A DNA stretch of 64,000 nt from CAYLKK01 sp964412505 (GTDB taxonomy: Bacteria > Pseudomonadota > Alphaproteobacteria > UBA3830 > CAYLKK01): positions 62,001-126,000 of the forward strand of contig CAYPOM010000001.1 in NCBI GenBank assembly GCA_964412505.1, written 5' to 3'. Each line of letters begins with the position of its first letter. The stretch's first letter is position 1. The notes beneath the pieces were generated by a model, which saw nothing but the letters and a program-made list of their open reading frames with translations, did not search any database and was not told the DNA's origin. This document shows positions 7,940 to 16,519 of the stretch, one piece after another. The translations under genes and the position numbers were made by a program.

Positions 7940-9313
7940 TTAATTACCCAATAAAATATTTTCAATTAATTCTTTTGTAGATGGAATATTGCAATTTTTA
8001 TATAAAGGATCATCAGCAAATCTATAGCCTGAATGGCCGCAAAACAAAAGATTATCTTCAACGTTTCCGTTGTGTGATATATCTTGCAATGTTTTTTGAA
8101 TACAAAAACTTCTTGGATCAGGAATTATTCCTGTTGTTCCATTTTTTTGACTCCAACTACTAAATCTACAAGCGCTTAAGCAGCCTACACAATCTCTTTG
8201 ATCTTTTCTGATTTTTTCAGATTGCTCTTTTGTTACAAAAACTACAGAATTATCTGGAGTTATCATTAATTCAGAAAAACCATCATTTATGTATTTCTTC
8301 GCTTTTTCCGCATCTGTTGCTGAAATTTTGAAAACCCTTCCATTACATACCAATTCTTCTGTTCCTTCTTCTGAATGGTAAATTTGTCTGTTATTTAATT
8401 CTATTAAATCTGTTAAAAACTTATTTTTTACAGCTGATGAGAAAAACCCGGTAGGGCTTAACTGATTTAGTAGAATATCTCCTTTTTTTAATGATAACAG
8501 TTTTTCTTGGCATTTTTCTGCAATTGGGTTTTCTTTAACTAACAAACTTCTTGTTCCAAATTGAAATGCTATATTTCCAATTTCTTCGTTGTTTATATAA
8601 TCTTTAAACTCTGAAAGATTCCAAACACCACCGGCTAAAATGATTGGAATATTATCTAACGCAAACTCTCTTAAAAGTTCCCTCAATTTTACTAATCGTT
8701 CATAAGGTCTTTCTGGCTTATTAGGATCTTCTGTGTTCGAAATCCCGTTATGTCCACCAGCAAGCCAAGGGTCTTCGTAAACGACGCCACCAAGAAATTC
8801 AACGAATTTCTTATATGATCTTTTAAACAAAGCACTAAAAGCTCTAGCAGATGATACTATTGGATAGTAATACACACTATGATTTGCTGCAATCTCAGCA
8901 AGTTTATACGGCATACCTGCGCCGCATGTAACGCCGTGGATTAAACCTTTCGTCTTCTCTAAAACTCCAGTTAAAATCTCTTCACATCCACCCATTTCCC
9001 ACAAAACATTGAAGTGAATTCTTCCTTTTCCACACGACATATCATGTGCAATTTTTGCTTGATCAATACCGCCTTTTATTGCCGCTTCAATAAGTTCTCG
9101 TTGTCTTTCCGCTCTTGTTTTTCCATTATAAATGCAATTTTGCAAAATTCCGTCTTCATTAAAAAAATCAGGGTTTACACCAGAAATCGTTCCTACACAA
9201 TCTTCTTTAGCAAAAGCTCCTGCTGTGACTCCTGTAGAAACACAAATTCCTCTACCGCCTTCAAATATAGGCCAAACAGTTTTTCCAGAAATTTCTAACT
9301 TATTTAATAACAT
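7940..9313 (-). CDS. Nitronate monooxygenase-like FMN oxidoreductase
   Basis: A 457-aa TIM-barrel flavoprotein of the nitronate monooxygenase / NAD(P)H-dependent flavin oxidoreductase family. Visible are the N-terminal GGRGICVSTGVTAGAFA, the central GGHNGISN, PIILAGGVW, and an FQFGTRSL segment, the usual FMN phosphate-binding area. It is longer than classical enzymes (about 320-350). The extra C-terminus is Cys-rich (CVGCLSACRFSSW, then LLFCGHSGYRF), which could bind metal. The physiological substrate is unknown. It starts 11 bp after the pnp stop. Confidence 0.75.
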   Translation of the reverse strand: MLLNKLEISGKTVWPIFEGGRGICVSTGVTAGAFAKEDCVGTISGVNPDFFNEDGILQNCIYNGKTRAERQRELIEAAIKGGIDQAKIAHDMSCGKGRIHFNVLWEMGGCEEILTGVLEKTKGLIHGVTCGAGMPYKLAEIAANHSVYYYPIVSSARAFSALFKRSYKKFVEFLGGVVYEDPWLAGGHNGISNTEDPNKPERPYERLVKLRELLREFALDNIPIILAGGVWNLSEFKDYINNEEIGNIAFQFGTRSLLVKENPIAEKCQEKLLSLKKGDILLNQLSPTGFFSSAVKNKFLTDLIELNNRQIYHSEEGTEELVCNGRVFKISATDAEKAKKYINDGFSELMITPDNSVVFVTKEQSEKIRKDQRDCVGCLSACRFSSWSQKNGTTGIIPDPRSFCIQKTLQDISHNGNVEDNLLFCGHSGYRFADDPLYKNCNIPSTKELIENILLGN

Positions 9314-9324
9314 AAAAAAACCAC

Positions 9325-11418
9325 TTATTTATTTTTCTTTTTACGTAGAGCTTTCAAACTTAGCTTTGATTTTCCACGTTCAACTCCCATAAACATAAAT
9401 TCAATGGTTTGTCCTTCTTTGACATAATCAGATACAGATTCTACACGTTTATCATCAAATTCACTTACATGTATCAATCCATCCCTTCCAAAAAAGTTTA
9501 CAAAAGCACCAAAGTCAGTTATTTTCACGACTTTTCCGCTGTAAATTTCACCAACTTCAGGTTCTCCTGCTATGTAGTTGATTTTTTGTAATGCTAGATT
9601 CAAAGAATCAAGGCATGGAGATGCAACAACAACTTTTCCTGAGTCCTCTATATCTATCTTTGCCCCGGTTTCTTCTATTATGTCTTTAATAACCTTTCCA
9701 CCTGGACCAATAACGTCTCTTATTTTATTTTTATCTATGTATATAACTTGTATACGAGGAGCATTTTTACTTAATTTTGGTCTTGATTCAGAAATTGTTT
9801 TATTCATTTCTCCTAATATGTATTCTTTTCCATCTTTAGCTTGTTGTAATGCTTTTTCTAAAATTTCAAAAGAAATACCTGAAATTTTTATATCCATCTG
9901 GAGAGCGGTGATTCCATCTTTTGTGCCAGCAACTTTGAAATCCATGTCACCAAGATGATCTTCGTCTCCCATAATATCACTCAAAATAACATCACGGTCA
10001 TCTGTGTGAATCAATCCCATAGCAATTCCTGCTATAGCTTTTTTTATCGGAACACCTGCGGCCATCAATGCCATAGATGTTGCGCAAACTGTCCCCATTG
10101 AAGAAGATCCATTACACGAAAGCACTTCTGTTACACTTCTAATAGTGTAAGGAAAATCTACTTGATTTGGAATAATAGGATGAATAGCTCTCCATGCAAG
10201 TTTGCCATGCCCTATTTCTCTTCGTCCAGGTGCACCTAAGCGCCCAATTTCTCCAACAGAAAACGGTGGAAAATTATAATGCAATGAAAACTTTTCATTA
10301 TACTCACCGCATAATCCATCTACTATTTGTTCATCCGCAACTGTACCAAGTGTACAAATGCCTAAAACCTGAGTTTCTCCTCTGCAGAAAATAGAAGATC
10401 CATGGGCTTTAGGTAAAATATCTAGTTCACATGATATAGGACGAATTTCATTGTGTTTTCGTCCATCAATTCTTACTCCATCATTTAGAATTTTTGATCT
10501 TACATAATCGCTACAAACATCATGGAAAAAAGATGCTATTATATTTTCAGAAATAGTGTTGTTTTGTTTTTTGAAAAATTCAATTGTATCTTTTAAAATT
10601 TTATCAAGAGCTGCGTATCTCTTTTTTTTCTCTTTTAGCGAGTAAGCTAAGCAGATTTCTTCCTGTATACATGACTGATTAAAATAATCATTTAATTCAT
10701 TTATTGGTTTCTTTTCTTCAATATTCCAGCGTTCAACATTGTATTCAGATACTAGATTATTTATCAATTCTATCACTGGCTGTATTGCTTCATGTCCGAA
10801 TTTTAATGCATCAAGCATTTGTTTTTCTGATAATTCTTTTGCTTCTGACTCCACCATCAGTATGCCATTTTTAGTTCCAGCTATAACTAAATCCAAATCT
10901 TCTACAAGATTATCCGATGGTTCGCTATTTGTTTTTATGAAAAATTTTCCATCTCGCAAACCTACTCTTACAGCAGCAACAATATCTGTAAAAGGTAAAC
11001 CAGAGATAGCTAAAGCTGCAGATGCACCAATAATTGACGCAATATCAGAATTGCATTCTTTATCAAAACTCAGAACTGTACAAATTATCTGAGTTTCATT
11101 TTTGAAATCAGGGTGAAACAATGGACGTAACGGCCTGTCAATTAACCTAGAAATTAAGGTTTCTCTTTCGGAAGGTTTCCCTTCTCTTTTGTTAAAACCT
11201 CCTGGTATTTTCCCGACAGAATAAGCTTTTTCTATATAATTTACAGTTAAAGGGAAAAAACTTTGATCTTCACCTACTTCGTTTGATGCTACAACTGTAC
11301 ATAAAACAACTGTATCACCATAACTAACTAAAGCAGATCCAGTCGCTTGTTTTGCGAGTTTCCCTGTGCTTATAGATAAAACTTTTCCGCCCCAGATTAT
11401 TTCTTTCCTGATTTCCAT
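9325..11418 (-). CDS. pnp: Polyribonucleotide nucleotidyltransferase (PNPase)
   Basis: PNPase is a phosphate-dependent 3'-5' exoribonuclease of the RNA degradosome. The 697-aa product has two RNase PH domains (N-terminal half, and from about residue 310 with DGVRIDGRKHNEIRPISCE). These are followed by a KH domain (IRDVIGPGGKVIKDIIEETG) and a C-terminal S1 domain (GEIYSGKVVKITDFGAFVNF). FSVGEIGRLGAPGRREIGHG is a typical active-site stretch. It sits 15 bp downstream of rpsO, the usual rpsO-pnp order, which often allows autoregulation by RNase III processing. Confidence 0.97.
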   Translation of the reverse strand: MEIRKEIIWGGKVLSISTGKLAKQATGSALVSYGDTVVLCTVVASNEVGEDQSFFPLTVNYIEKAYSVGKIPGGFNKREGKPSERETLISRLIDRPLRPLFHPDFKNETQIICTVLSFDKECNSDIASIIGASAALAISGLPFTDIVAAVRVGLRDGKFFIKTNSEPSDNLVEDLDLVIAGTKNGILMVESEAKELSEKQMLDALKFGHEAIQPVIELINNLVSEYNVERWNIEEKKPINELNDYFNQSCIQEEICLAYSLKEKKKRYAALDKILKDTIEFFKKQNNTISENIIASFFHDVCSDYVRSKILNDGVRIDGRKHNEIRPISCELDILPKAHGSSIFCRGETQVLGICTLGTVADEQIVDGLCGEYNEKFSLHYNFPPFSVGEIGRLGAPGRREIGHGKLAWRAIHPIIPNQVDFPYTIRSVTEVLSCNGSSSMGTVCATSMALMAAGVPIKKAIAGIAMGLIHTDDRDVILSDIMGDEDHLGDMDFKVAGTKDGITALQMDIKISGISFEILEKALQQAKDGKEYILGEMNKTISESRPKLSKNAPRIQVIYIDKNKIRDVIGPGGKVIKDIIEETGAKIDIEDSGKVVVASPCLDSLNLALQKINYIAGEPEVGEIYSGKVVKITDFGAFVNFFGRDGLIHVSEFDDKRVESVSDYVKEGQTIEFMFMGVERGKSKLSLKALRKKKNK

Positions 11419-11433
11419 TTAAATTTCCTAAAA

Positions 11434-11703
11434 TTATCTTCTCAATCCTAAAGTTTTTACGATATTAAAGTATCTTTGTTTGTCTTTTCTTTTTAGATAA
11501 TCTAATAATGATCTACGCTTACTTACCATTCCAAGTAACCCTCTTCTTGAATGAAAATCCTTTAAGTGTTCTTTCAAATGTAAGCTTAATAGATTTATTT
11601 TTGCTGTTAATATAGCAATCTGAACTTCAGGTGATCCTGTATCTCCGTCGTGTGTTGCAAATCTAGAAATGATTTCTTTTTTTTGTTCTAAAGTTATCGA
11701 CAT
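11434..11703 (-). CDS. rpsO: 30S ribosomal protein S15
   Basis: The 89-aa product has the S15 hallmarks: TGSPEVQIAILTAKINLLSLHL in the first helices and HLKDFHSRRGLLGMVSKRRSLLDYLK in the second half. S15 binds the central domain of 16S rRNA. Length is exactly the usual 88-89. It lies between truB and pnp, a standard truB-rpsO-pnp operon. A purine-rich ribosome binding site (GGAGAAAAAAG) precedes the ATG. Confidence 0.97.
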   Translation of the reverse strand: MSITLEQKKEIISRFATHDGDTGSPEVQIAILTAKINLLSLHLKEHLKDFHSRRGLLGMVSKRRSLLDYLKRKDKQRYFNIVKTLGLRR

Positions 11704-11720
11704 CTTTTTTCTCCAAATAA

Positions 11721-12632
11721 TTAAACTATCATACGCAAAGGGACTAATATTTTTCCGTCGCTATCTGTTTCACAAACGCCATAAAAAACATTGCTATGCT
11801 TTCCAAGAATCTTAAATTTTGATCCATCCGTAGATGTTTCTAGTGATTCTAAGAAAACACGTTGTCCTTTTTGCAGTCTTGAGACAACCTGCTCATCCAA
11901 AGTTAAAGCCGGGATGTCGTCCAGCGCGCTTTCACAAGGAAGAATAAATTGCTCAATTTTCCCATTATATTCAACGCTACTGAGTTTGTCAAATGACAGA
12001 GGATTAGATAAATCTATAAAATTTACAAAAGTGCGTCTCAAATATACAACATGCGAGCAAGTATTTAGATGGTTTGCTATATCTCTCGCTAGGCTCCTAA
12101 TATATGTGCCTTTTGAGCACATACATCTTAGTGTAACAGTATTCTCTTGTATGAGATTGTCTTGTAGAATCTCTAGTTCGAAAACATTAACATTCCGGCT
12201 TTTTATTTCTATATTTTCTTTGCCTTTTCTTGCGAGCTTGTAAGCTCTAACTCCATTTACCTTAACAGCTGAGAAAATTGGAGGTGTTTGCTCAATCTCT
12301 CCAAGAAATAGCTTTAAAACATTAGATATTTCTTCTATTCTTGGAATATTGTCGCTATACTGAACAACGATTCCAGTTCTATCGAGCGTGTTTGTTTCTT
12401 CTCCAAATTTTATAGAAAAGATATATTCTTTTTTTGCATCATTAACAAATTGAATGAATTTGCATGCGTCACCAATTGCTATAGGTAAAACTCCTTGTGC
12501 AAATGGATCAAGCGTCCCGACATATCCGGTCTTTTGTTTTAAAATAGACCGGAGTTTGCACATGCATTTATTTGATGAGATGTTTTCTGGTTTTTCTAAA
12601 ACTATCCATCCAGATTTTTTTTGACTAATCAT
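11721..12632 (-). CDS. truB: tRNA pseudouridine(55) synthase TruB
   Basis: TruB makes pseudouridine 55 in the T loop of tRNAs. In the 303-aa product the catalytic motif is GYVGTLDPFAQGVLPIAIG (Asp about residue 42), followed by KEYIFSIKFGEETNTLDRTG and CSKGTYIRSLARDI. Length is normal. The gene heads the truB-rpsO-pnp transcript on the minus strand and sits 7 bp from the mlaD stop, so it may be co-transcribed with mlaD and phaB. Confidence 0.95.
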   Translation of the reverse strand: MISQKKSGWIVLEKPENISSNKCMCKLRSILKQKTGYVGTLDPFAQGVLPIAIGDACKFIQFVNDAKKEYIFSIKFGEETNTLDRTGIVVQYSDNIPRIEEISNVLKLFLGEIEQTPPIFSAVKVNGVRAYKLARKGKENIEIKSRNVNVFELEILQDNLIQENTVTLRCMCSKGTYIRSLARDIANHLNTCSHVVYLRRTFVNFIDLSNPLSFDKLSSVEYNGKIEQFILPCESALDDIPALTLDEQVVSRLQKGQRVFLESLETSTDGSKFKILGKHSNVFYGVCETDSDGKILVPLRMIV

Positions 12633-12639
12633 GTCTGAT

Positions 12640-13092
12640 TTATTGTTCTTGTTGTTTTGGTGATAATAAAAATTTTCCTATTAGCGATTCTAAATTTTGC
12701 CCACCTCTTGTTTGAACAATTTCATCTTTATCATTTAATAAAGCTTCATCATTTCCAACGGTTAATGATATGTATTTCCCACCGAGAATTCCTTCAGAAG
12801 AAACAACAGCTTCTGAATCTATTGGTAACTTTACGGAGTTGTCTATATTCATTGATATCTTCGCTAAATAAGATTGCTCATCAATTCGTATATCTGTAAC
12901 AACTCCTACTTTTACACCACTTACTTTTACAATACTTCCTTTGGAAATACCATCCACGTTGTCAAATCTTGCTACCAGTGTGTACCCAGATGTATCATGC
13001 CAGTTTGATCTATTATAAGAAAAAATAAAAAACCAGACTGAACAACATAACACAGCAAAGCCTACAAAAGTCTCAAAGATTCTATCTTTCAT
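12640..13092 (-). CDS. mlaD: Outer-membrane lipid asymmetry protein MlaD (MCE domain)
   Basis: A 150-aa periplasmic protein anchored by one N-terminal membrane segment (residues 8-25) with a single MCE domain. The domain runs from about residue 38 with ARFDNVDGISKGSIVKVSGV and ends near SLTVGND. MlaD hexamers bind phospholipid in the Mla pathway, with the MlaFE ABC transporter. mlaE and mlaF are not adjacent here, which also happens in other reduced alphaproteobacteria. Gaps of 7 and 15 bp to its neighbours suggest co-transcription with phaB and truB. Confidence 0.9.
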   Translation of the reverse strand: MKDRIFETFVGFAVLCCSVWFFIFSYNRSNWHDTSGYTLVARFDNVDGISKGSIVKVSGVKVGVVTDIRIDEQSYLAKISMNIDNSVKLPIDSEAVVSSEGILGGKYISLTVGNDEALLNDKDEIVQTRGGQNLESLIGKFLLSPKQQEQ

Positions 13093-13107
13093 AAAAAAAC
13101 ACCAAAA

Positions 13108-13830
13108 TTATAAATATTGTCCTCCATTAATATTAAGCGTAGCGCCTGTAATGAAAGACGATTTTTCATTTAATAAGAATAACACAGTATTTGCTATTTC
13201 TTCAACATATCCAAATCTACCAACAGGAATAGTTTTTGTTATAGATTCTCTGATTTCTTGTTTTATACATGTTGTCATTTCTGTATCTATGTAACCAGGT
13301 GCGATTGCATTTACTGTAATTCCCTTGCTTGCAACTTCTTGTGCTAATGCTTTTGTGAATCCGATAATCCCTGCCTTTGCTGCTGAGTAATTTACTTGTC
13401 CAATTTGTCCTTTGATTCCATTTACAGAGCTCATATTTATTATTCGTCCAAAGCAATTTTCACGCATATCTTCTATTACGGCTCTAGTCATATTAAAGAC
13501 CGAATTTAGGTTTGTTGAAATAACATCATGCCATTCTGATGTGCTCATTTTGTGAAACATGCGATCTCGTGTAATTCCAGCATTATTTATAAGAACTGAA
13601 ACGTACTGTCCACACTGTTTTTTTATGTCACATATAACTTGTTCACACTGTTGATAGTCAGAAACATCACATGATATGACGTTTATTCCAAATTGATCTT
13701 TTAGTTGTTTTGCTGCCTCATGGTTATTTGCATAAATAGCAAATACTTGATATCCATTGTTTACTAATTCTATAGAGATAGCTTTACCTATTCCTCTTGT
13801 TCCACCAGTTACAACTGCGATTTTTTTCAT
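13108..13830 (-). CDS. phaB: Acetoacetyl-CoA reductase (PhaB/PhbB), SDR family
   Basis: A 240-aa short-chain dehydrogenase that reduces acetoacetyl-CoA to (R)-3-hydroxybutyryl-CoA with NADPH, the second step of PHB synthesis. It has the cofactor motif TGGTRGIG and NNAG. The catalytic Ser-Tyr-Lys lie in NMSSVNGIKGQIGQVNYSAAKAG. TRDRMFHKMSTSEWHDVISTNLNSVFNMTR is the pattern of PhaB rather than FabG, shown here in part only. The ATG at 13830 has GGAG 8 bp upstream. Related PHB genes are phaA at 34402 and phaZ at 37815. A FabG role is the alternative. Confidence 0.82.
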   Translation of the reverse strand: MKKIAVVTGGTRGIGKAISIELVNNGYQVFAIYANNHEAAKQLKDQFGINVISCDVSDYQQCEQVICDIKKQCGQYVSVLINNAGITRDRMFHKMSTSEWHDVISTNLNSVFNMTRAVIEDMRENCFGRIINMSSVNGIKGQIGQVNYSAAKAGIIGFTKALAQEVASKGITVNAIAPGYIDTEMTTCIKQEIRESITKTIPVGRFGYVEEIANTVLFLLNEKSSFITGATLNINGGQYL

Positions 13831-13894
13831 ACACAAATCTCCGATTTTTTTTTATAATATTTCACGATTGATTAATAAATGGTTAGTATTAACA

Positions 13895-14812
13895 ATGGGA
13901 ACAGATTGTATAGTCGGGCATATAAAACAGATTCAAGATATATGCAATATCCTTAAAAATCAAAAAACTAATCGTACTTTTCTTTTTAGTGGAAAATCTG
14001 GAATAGGAAAGAAAAAAATTGCGATGGAAATGTCTAAATTTATATTAGGCGAACAGGTTCTTCAAGAGTATATTCTTTGTTATGAAAGAGATATTGTGTC
14101 TGATATGATGAATAAGGGAATGCATCCAGATTTTGTTTTCATATCTACATATGATGAAGATATATCGATAAATACATATAGAGATTTTGTTATAAAGATT
14201 TTCAAAAAACCAATAATTAAGAAAAAAAAAGTTCTATTAATTGATGGAATAGAGAGACTAAATAAAAATGTATTTAACGCTATGCTTAAGACGTTCGAAG
14301 AACCTCCAATTGATACTACTATAATTTTAATATCTAGTGATATTTCAAATATTCCTGGTACACTAATATCGAGGTGTACCCATTTACATTTTCAGCCTTT
14401 GGATTCTACAGAAATTCAGGCTGTAATCAAAAATTTTAAATATCAATATAAAGATATAGATATAGATAAAATAATAGAAATTTCAGATGGATCAATTGAT
14501 ATTATCGAGTATATAGTTCAAAATGATTTTGTTGACGTGTATCGTGAATTTGAAGATATATTTAATCTCGTTCAAAAAAAACAAAAAGAACAAGCTTTAC
14601 AAAAGTTTCTAAAAATGTATGAATCACGCAAACTAAAAGATCATACAAAAATTGTAAGATTATTTTTTATTAAATTTATACAAAGATTATTGCAAACAAG
14701 CAATCCTTCAAATATTCACAGAATAGTTACTACTTTATCGTATGCAGAAAATTTACAGTTAGATATGAAAACTATAGTGAGTTCAGCGATAGAATCTCTA
14801 GCGAATTGTTGA
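13895..14812 (+). CDS. holB: DNA polymerase III subunit delta'
   Basis: This clamp-loader ATPase-like subunit (305 aa) starts MGTDCIVGHIKQIQDICNIL. It has a P-loop GKSGIGKKKIA and VLLIDGIERLNKNVFNAMLKTFEEPP, the hallmark of HolB/DnaX-type AAA+ proteins. ISSDISNIPGTLISRC is the sensor 1/SRC region. The reading frame is open further upstream across phaB's start, but the ATG at 13895 begins the recognisable protein. It is divergent from phaB and convergent with yraN, with a 5-bp gap. Confidence 0.88.
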   Translation: MGTDCIVGHIKQIQDICNILKNQKTNRTFLFSGKSGIGKKKIAMEMSKFILGEQVLQEYILCYERDIVSDMMNKGMHPDFVFISTYDEDISINTYRDFVIKIFKKPIIKKKKVLLIDGIERLNKNVFNAMLKTFEEPPIDTTIILISSDISNIPGTLISRCTHLHFQPLDSTEIQAVIKNFKYQYKDIDIDKIIEISDGSIDIIEYIVQNDFVDVYREFEDIFNLVQKKQKEQALQKFLKMYESRKLKDHTKIVRLFFIKFIQRLLQTSNPSNIHRIVTTLSYAENLQLDMKTIVSSAIESLANC

Positions 14813-14817
14813 ATTTT

Positions 14818-15162
14818 CTACGTATAGAAAGCGTTTTTTATATACTGGATGCTTGTTTGAGAGAAAAGTATTGCATCGAATCTAAAATCGCAATTTTTTG
14901 ATGTATTTTCATTTTCTTGAATAAATATTTCAGCAGTTTGAATTATACGTTGCTTTTGTCTTTCTGTAATTGCATATGCTGCATATTCAACGTTTTTTCT
15001 AAACTTTACTTCAATAAAAGTAATTAAGTTTTTGTTTTTTGCAATAACGTCTATTTCTCCGCAACTTCTCTTAAATCTCTTTGCTAAAATTATGTACCCA
15101 AGAGATTTAAGATATTTACACGCAATTTCTTCGAATATTATTCCCTTCGAAAAATTTTTCAT
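14818..15162 (-). CDS. YraN/UPF0102 family nuclease-like protein
   Basis: The 114-aa product is a small PD-(D/E)XK-like protein of the YraN (UPF0102) family. Hallmarks are an N-terminal FEEIACKYLKSLGYIILAKRFK, then SCGEIDVIAK and TFIEVKFRKN. These supply the E..D..ExK core. The biochemical role is not established for the family; association with DNA processing is presumed. It starts 1 bp after the stop of the pilin-like gene and faces holB. Confidence 0.85.
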   Translation of the reverse strand: MKNFSKGIIFEEIACKYLKSLGYIILAKRFKRSCGEIDVIAKNKNLITFIEVKFRKNVEYAAYAITERQKQRIIQTAEIFIQENENTSKNCDFRFDAILFSQTSIQYIKNAFYT

Positions 15163-15330
15163 TTATTTGTTTTGTGTAATAGGAAAATCTTCGTTCATTT
15201 GTTGTGTTTTTTTTTCTATCGAAACGCCAAGTTTATTAATAGTGCTCATCGATACTACAACAATAAGCGCTATTAGTAAACTGTATTCCAACAATGCTAC
15301 ACCAGAGTTTTTAAAGTTTGATGTATGCAT
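15163..15330 (-). CDS. Flp-type pilin-like protein
   Basis: The 55-aa product has a short basic leader (MHTSNFKNSG) and then VALLEYSLLIALIVVVSMST, the glycine-plus-Glu-Tyr pattern of Flp/TadE-type IVb prepilins. Cleavage is expected after the Gly. The frame continues to a TTG upstream (15345), but the ATG at 15330 gives the normal short leader. It lies 27 bp downstream of a clearer Flp gene. No Tad assembly genes (tadA, cpaF, rcpA or prepilin peptidase) are present in the window. Confidence 0.65.
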   Translation of the reverse strand: MHTSNFKNSGVALLEYSLLIALIVVVSMSTINKLGVSIEKKTQQMNEDFPITQNK

Positions 15331-15357
15331 ATTCGTATATCGCAATTTTTATGATTA

Positions 15358-15531
15358 TTAAACACTTGTTCCAGCACTTGACAACGTAGAGGCAACAGCG
15401 GAAAACTTGCTTTGTACTGACGAACCGATATTATTCATTGCGGTTATAGCTACAACTGCTATTAATCCTGCAATTAATGCGTATTCAATTATTGTTGCAC
15501 CTTTATTTGCGTTTTGTTTTTTTTTATTCAT
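15358..15531 (-). CDS. Flp family type IVb pilin
   Basis: The product is 57 aa. It begins MNKKKQNANKG and continues ATIIEYALIAGLIAVVAITA, the standard Flp prepilin signature: basic leader, cleavage Gly, Glu five residues into the mature part and Tyr after it. The hydrophobic stretch is followed by a short Ser/Ala-rich tail ending SAGTSV. Flp pilins polymerise into adhesive pili through the Tad system, which would have to be encoded elsewhere. The neighbouring second pilin gene suggests a major/minor pilin pair. Confidence 0.85.
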   Translation of the reverse strand: MNKKKQNANKGATIIEYALIAGLIAVVAITAMNNIGSSVQSKFSAVASTLSSAGTSV

Positions 15532-15644
15532 AATTTAAGCTCCAAAGAATAAAGCGATAATTATGCTTATTATACTTTTTTGTTATTGATAAACAGTTAA
15601 TATTGGCTTGGTTTTAAAAATATATACCTTACACAAATCTCACT
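15532..15644. other. AT-rich upstream region of the pilin genes
   Basis: No gene is visible in this part of the long gap between the pilin gene and tRNA-Gln. The gap as a whole (15532-16053) also holds an IS30 remnant at 15645-15818 and a 23-bp palindrome at 15954-15976. The rest is AT-rich with no frame that I can support. Confidence 0.5.
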
Positions 15645-15818
15645 TTAGCAAAATATCGGCACATTAAGGCGATAAACCGAATGATTTTCTTCAGAAATAG
15701 TTGATTTGGAGCGATTTAAATGTGCTGCAATCCTCGAAATAGACATCCCCATAATCAAAAACGTATCTATCATGCTTCGTTATTCCATTGATAAATGACT
15801 GTACTTTTTGGCCTTTTT
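15645..15818 (-). pseudogene. IS30-family transposase remnant, N-terminal HTH
   Basis: Read on the minus strand, the frame gives KKYSHLSME, a TAA stop, then RSMIDTFLIMGMSISRIAAH and LNRSKSTIS. This is the N-terminal helix-turn-helix of IS30-family transposases, whose consensus has KKYKHLS.EER at this point. There is no usable start codon, an in-frame stop, and the frame ends at TAA (15647-15645) about 40 residues later. A C-terminal piece of an IS30 transposase lies at 17926-18207 on the same strand but in the wrong order to be the rest of this copy. Confidence 0.75.
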
Positions 15819-15953
15819 AATTTATTCTTTTATAGTTGTGTTATTCTTTAAAAAAATAAAATTAAATTATATGTCAATAATTTCCGATCTTTCGACTCTC
15901 CTAGCAATCACTCCGTTCGGATCCTACTTTTAATCTGCGATGTGCTTGAACTT

Positions 15954-15976
15954 ATACATGCAAGACTTGCATGTAT
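15954..15976. repeat. Perfect 23-bp palindrome
   Basis: ATACATGCAAG (15954-15964) is followed by one A and then by CTTGCATGTAT (15966-15976), an exact 11-bp inverted repeat around a single base. No T-run follows, so it is not a typical terminator. It lies 78 bp before tRNA-Gln and 136 bp past the IS30 remnant. It could be an operator or a remnant of a mobile-element end. Confidence 0.6.
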
Positions 15977-16053
15977 CGAATTTGTAATATATAATTCCAG
16001 TAAGATTTGTTGAATTTATCGATATTGTAATTCTTCATTGATTTTTCACATAT

Positions 16054-16127
16054 TGGGGAATAGTTTAGCGGTAGAACTCCCGGCTCTGGACCGGGCAACC
16101 CTGGTTCGAATCCAGGTCCCCCAGCCA
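16054..16127 (+). tRNA. tRNA-Gln (anticodon CUG)
   Basis: The acceptor strand TGGGGAA pairs with TCCCCCA near the 3' end. The anticodon stem CCCGG/CCGGG encloses CTCTGGA with anticodon CUG. The T arm has GGTTCGAATCC and CCA is encoded at 16125-16127. A CUG isoacceptor is usually present in addition to a UUG one, which is not in the window. Confidence 0.93.
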
Positions 16128-16135
16128 TCGTTGTT

Positions 16136-16507
16136 TTATAATTCGAAAAAAGCTAAGTAGTCATTTTGATCGTTGTTTTTTACGTATTTTCCGCATATTT
16201 CAACCAATATATAGCCATAAGTTTTAGGTTGTTTTATATTCGCAGAAACAAACACTATTCTTGGTTCAAAAAGTTTTATTCGTTCCTCTATATATGATTC
16301 TAGCTGTAATTTTATTTCTTCCCCAAAAGTAGTTTGGCCTGAAATATCTTTTATTCCAAAGTTAAATGGTAATTGTTCTAATCCAATGGTAGCTTTATTT
16401 TGGAGTATATCCTTAATATTGTTTGTTATCGATTTTTCTAGATAGTTTGATACACTTCCATCTTCATAATCGTAGCAAAAACTATCAAATAAATTTAATC
16501 TATTCAC
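16136..16507 (-). CDS. tssE: TssE-like gp25/GPW baseplate protein (type VI secretion)
   Basis: The 123-aa product resembles the gp25/IraD-like family, which forms the baseplate wedge of contractile injection systems. It begins MNRLNLFDSF, has NNIKDILQNK, then LPFNFGIKDIS, and the diagnostic IEERIKLFEPRI followed by a beta strand. The order and spacing match TssE of type VI secretion. The start is GTG. It lies 12 bp downstream of the Hcp-like gene, the hcp-tssE order of many T6SS clusters, but no other T6SS gene is nearby. A phage baseplate W protein is the alternative. Confidence 0.65.
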   Translation of the reverse strand: MNRLNLFDSFCYDYEDGSVSNYLEKSITNNIKDILQNKATIGLEQLPFNFGIKDISGQTTFGEEIKLQLESYIEERIKLFEPRIVFVSANIKQPKTYGYILVEICGKYVKNNDQNDYLAFFEL

Positions 16508-16519
16508 GTTGCTTGATTA

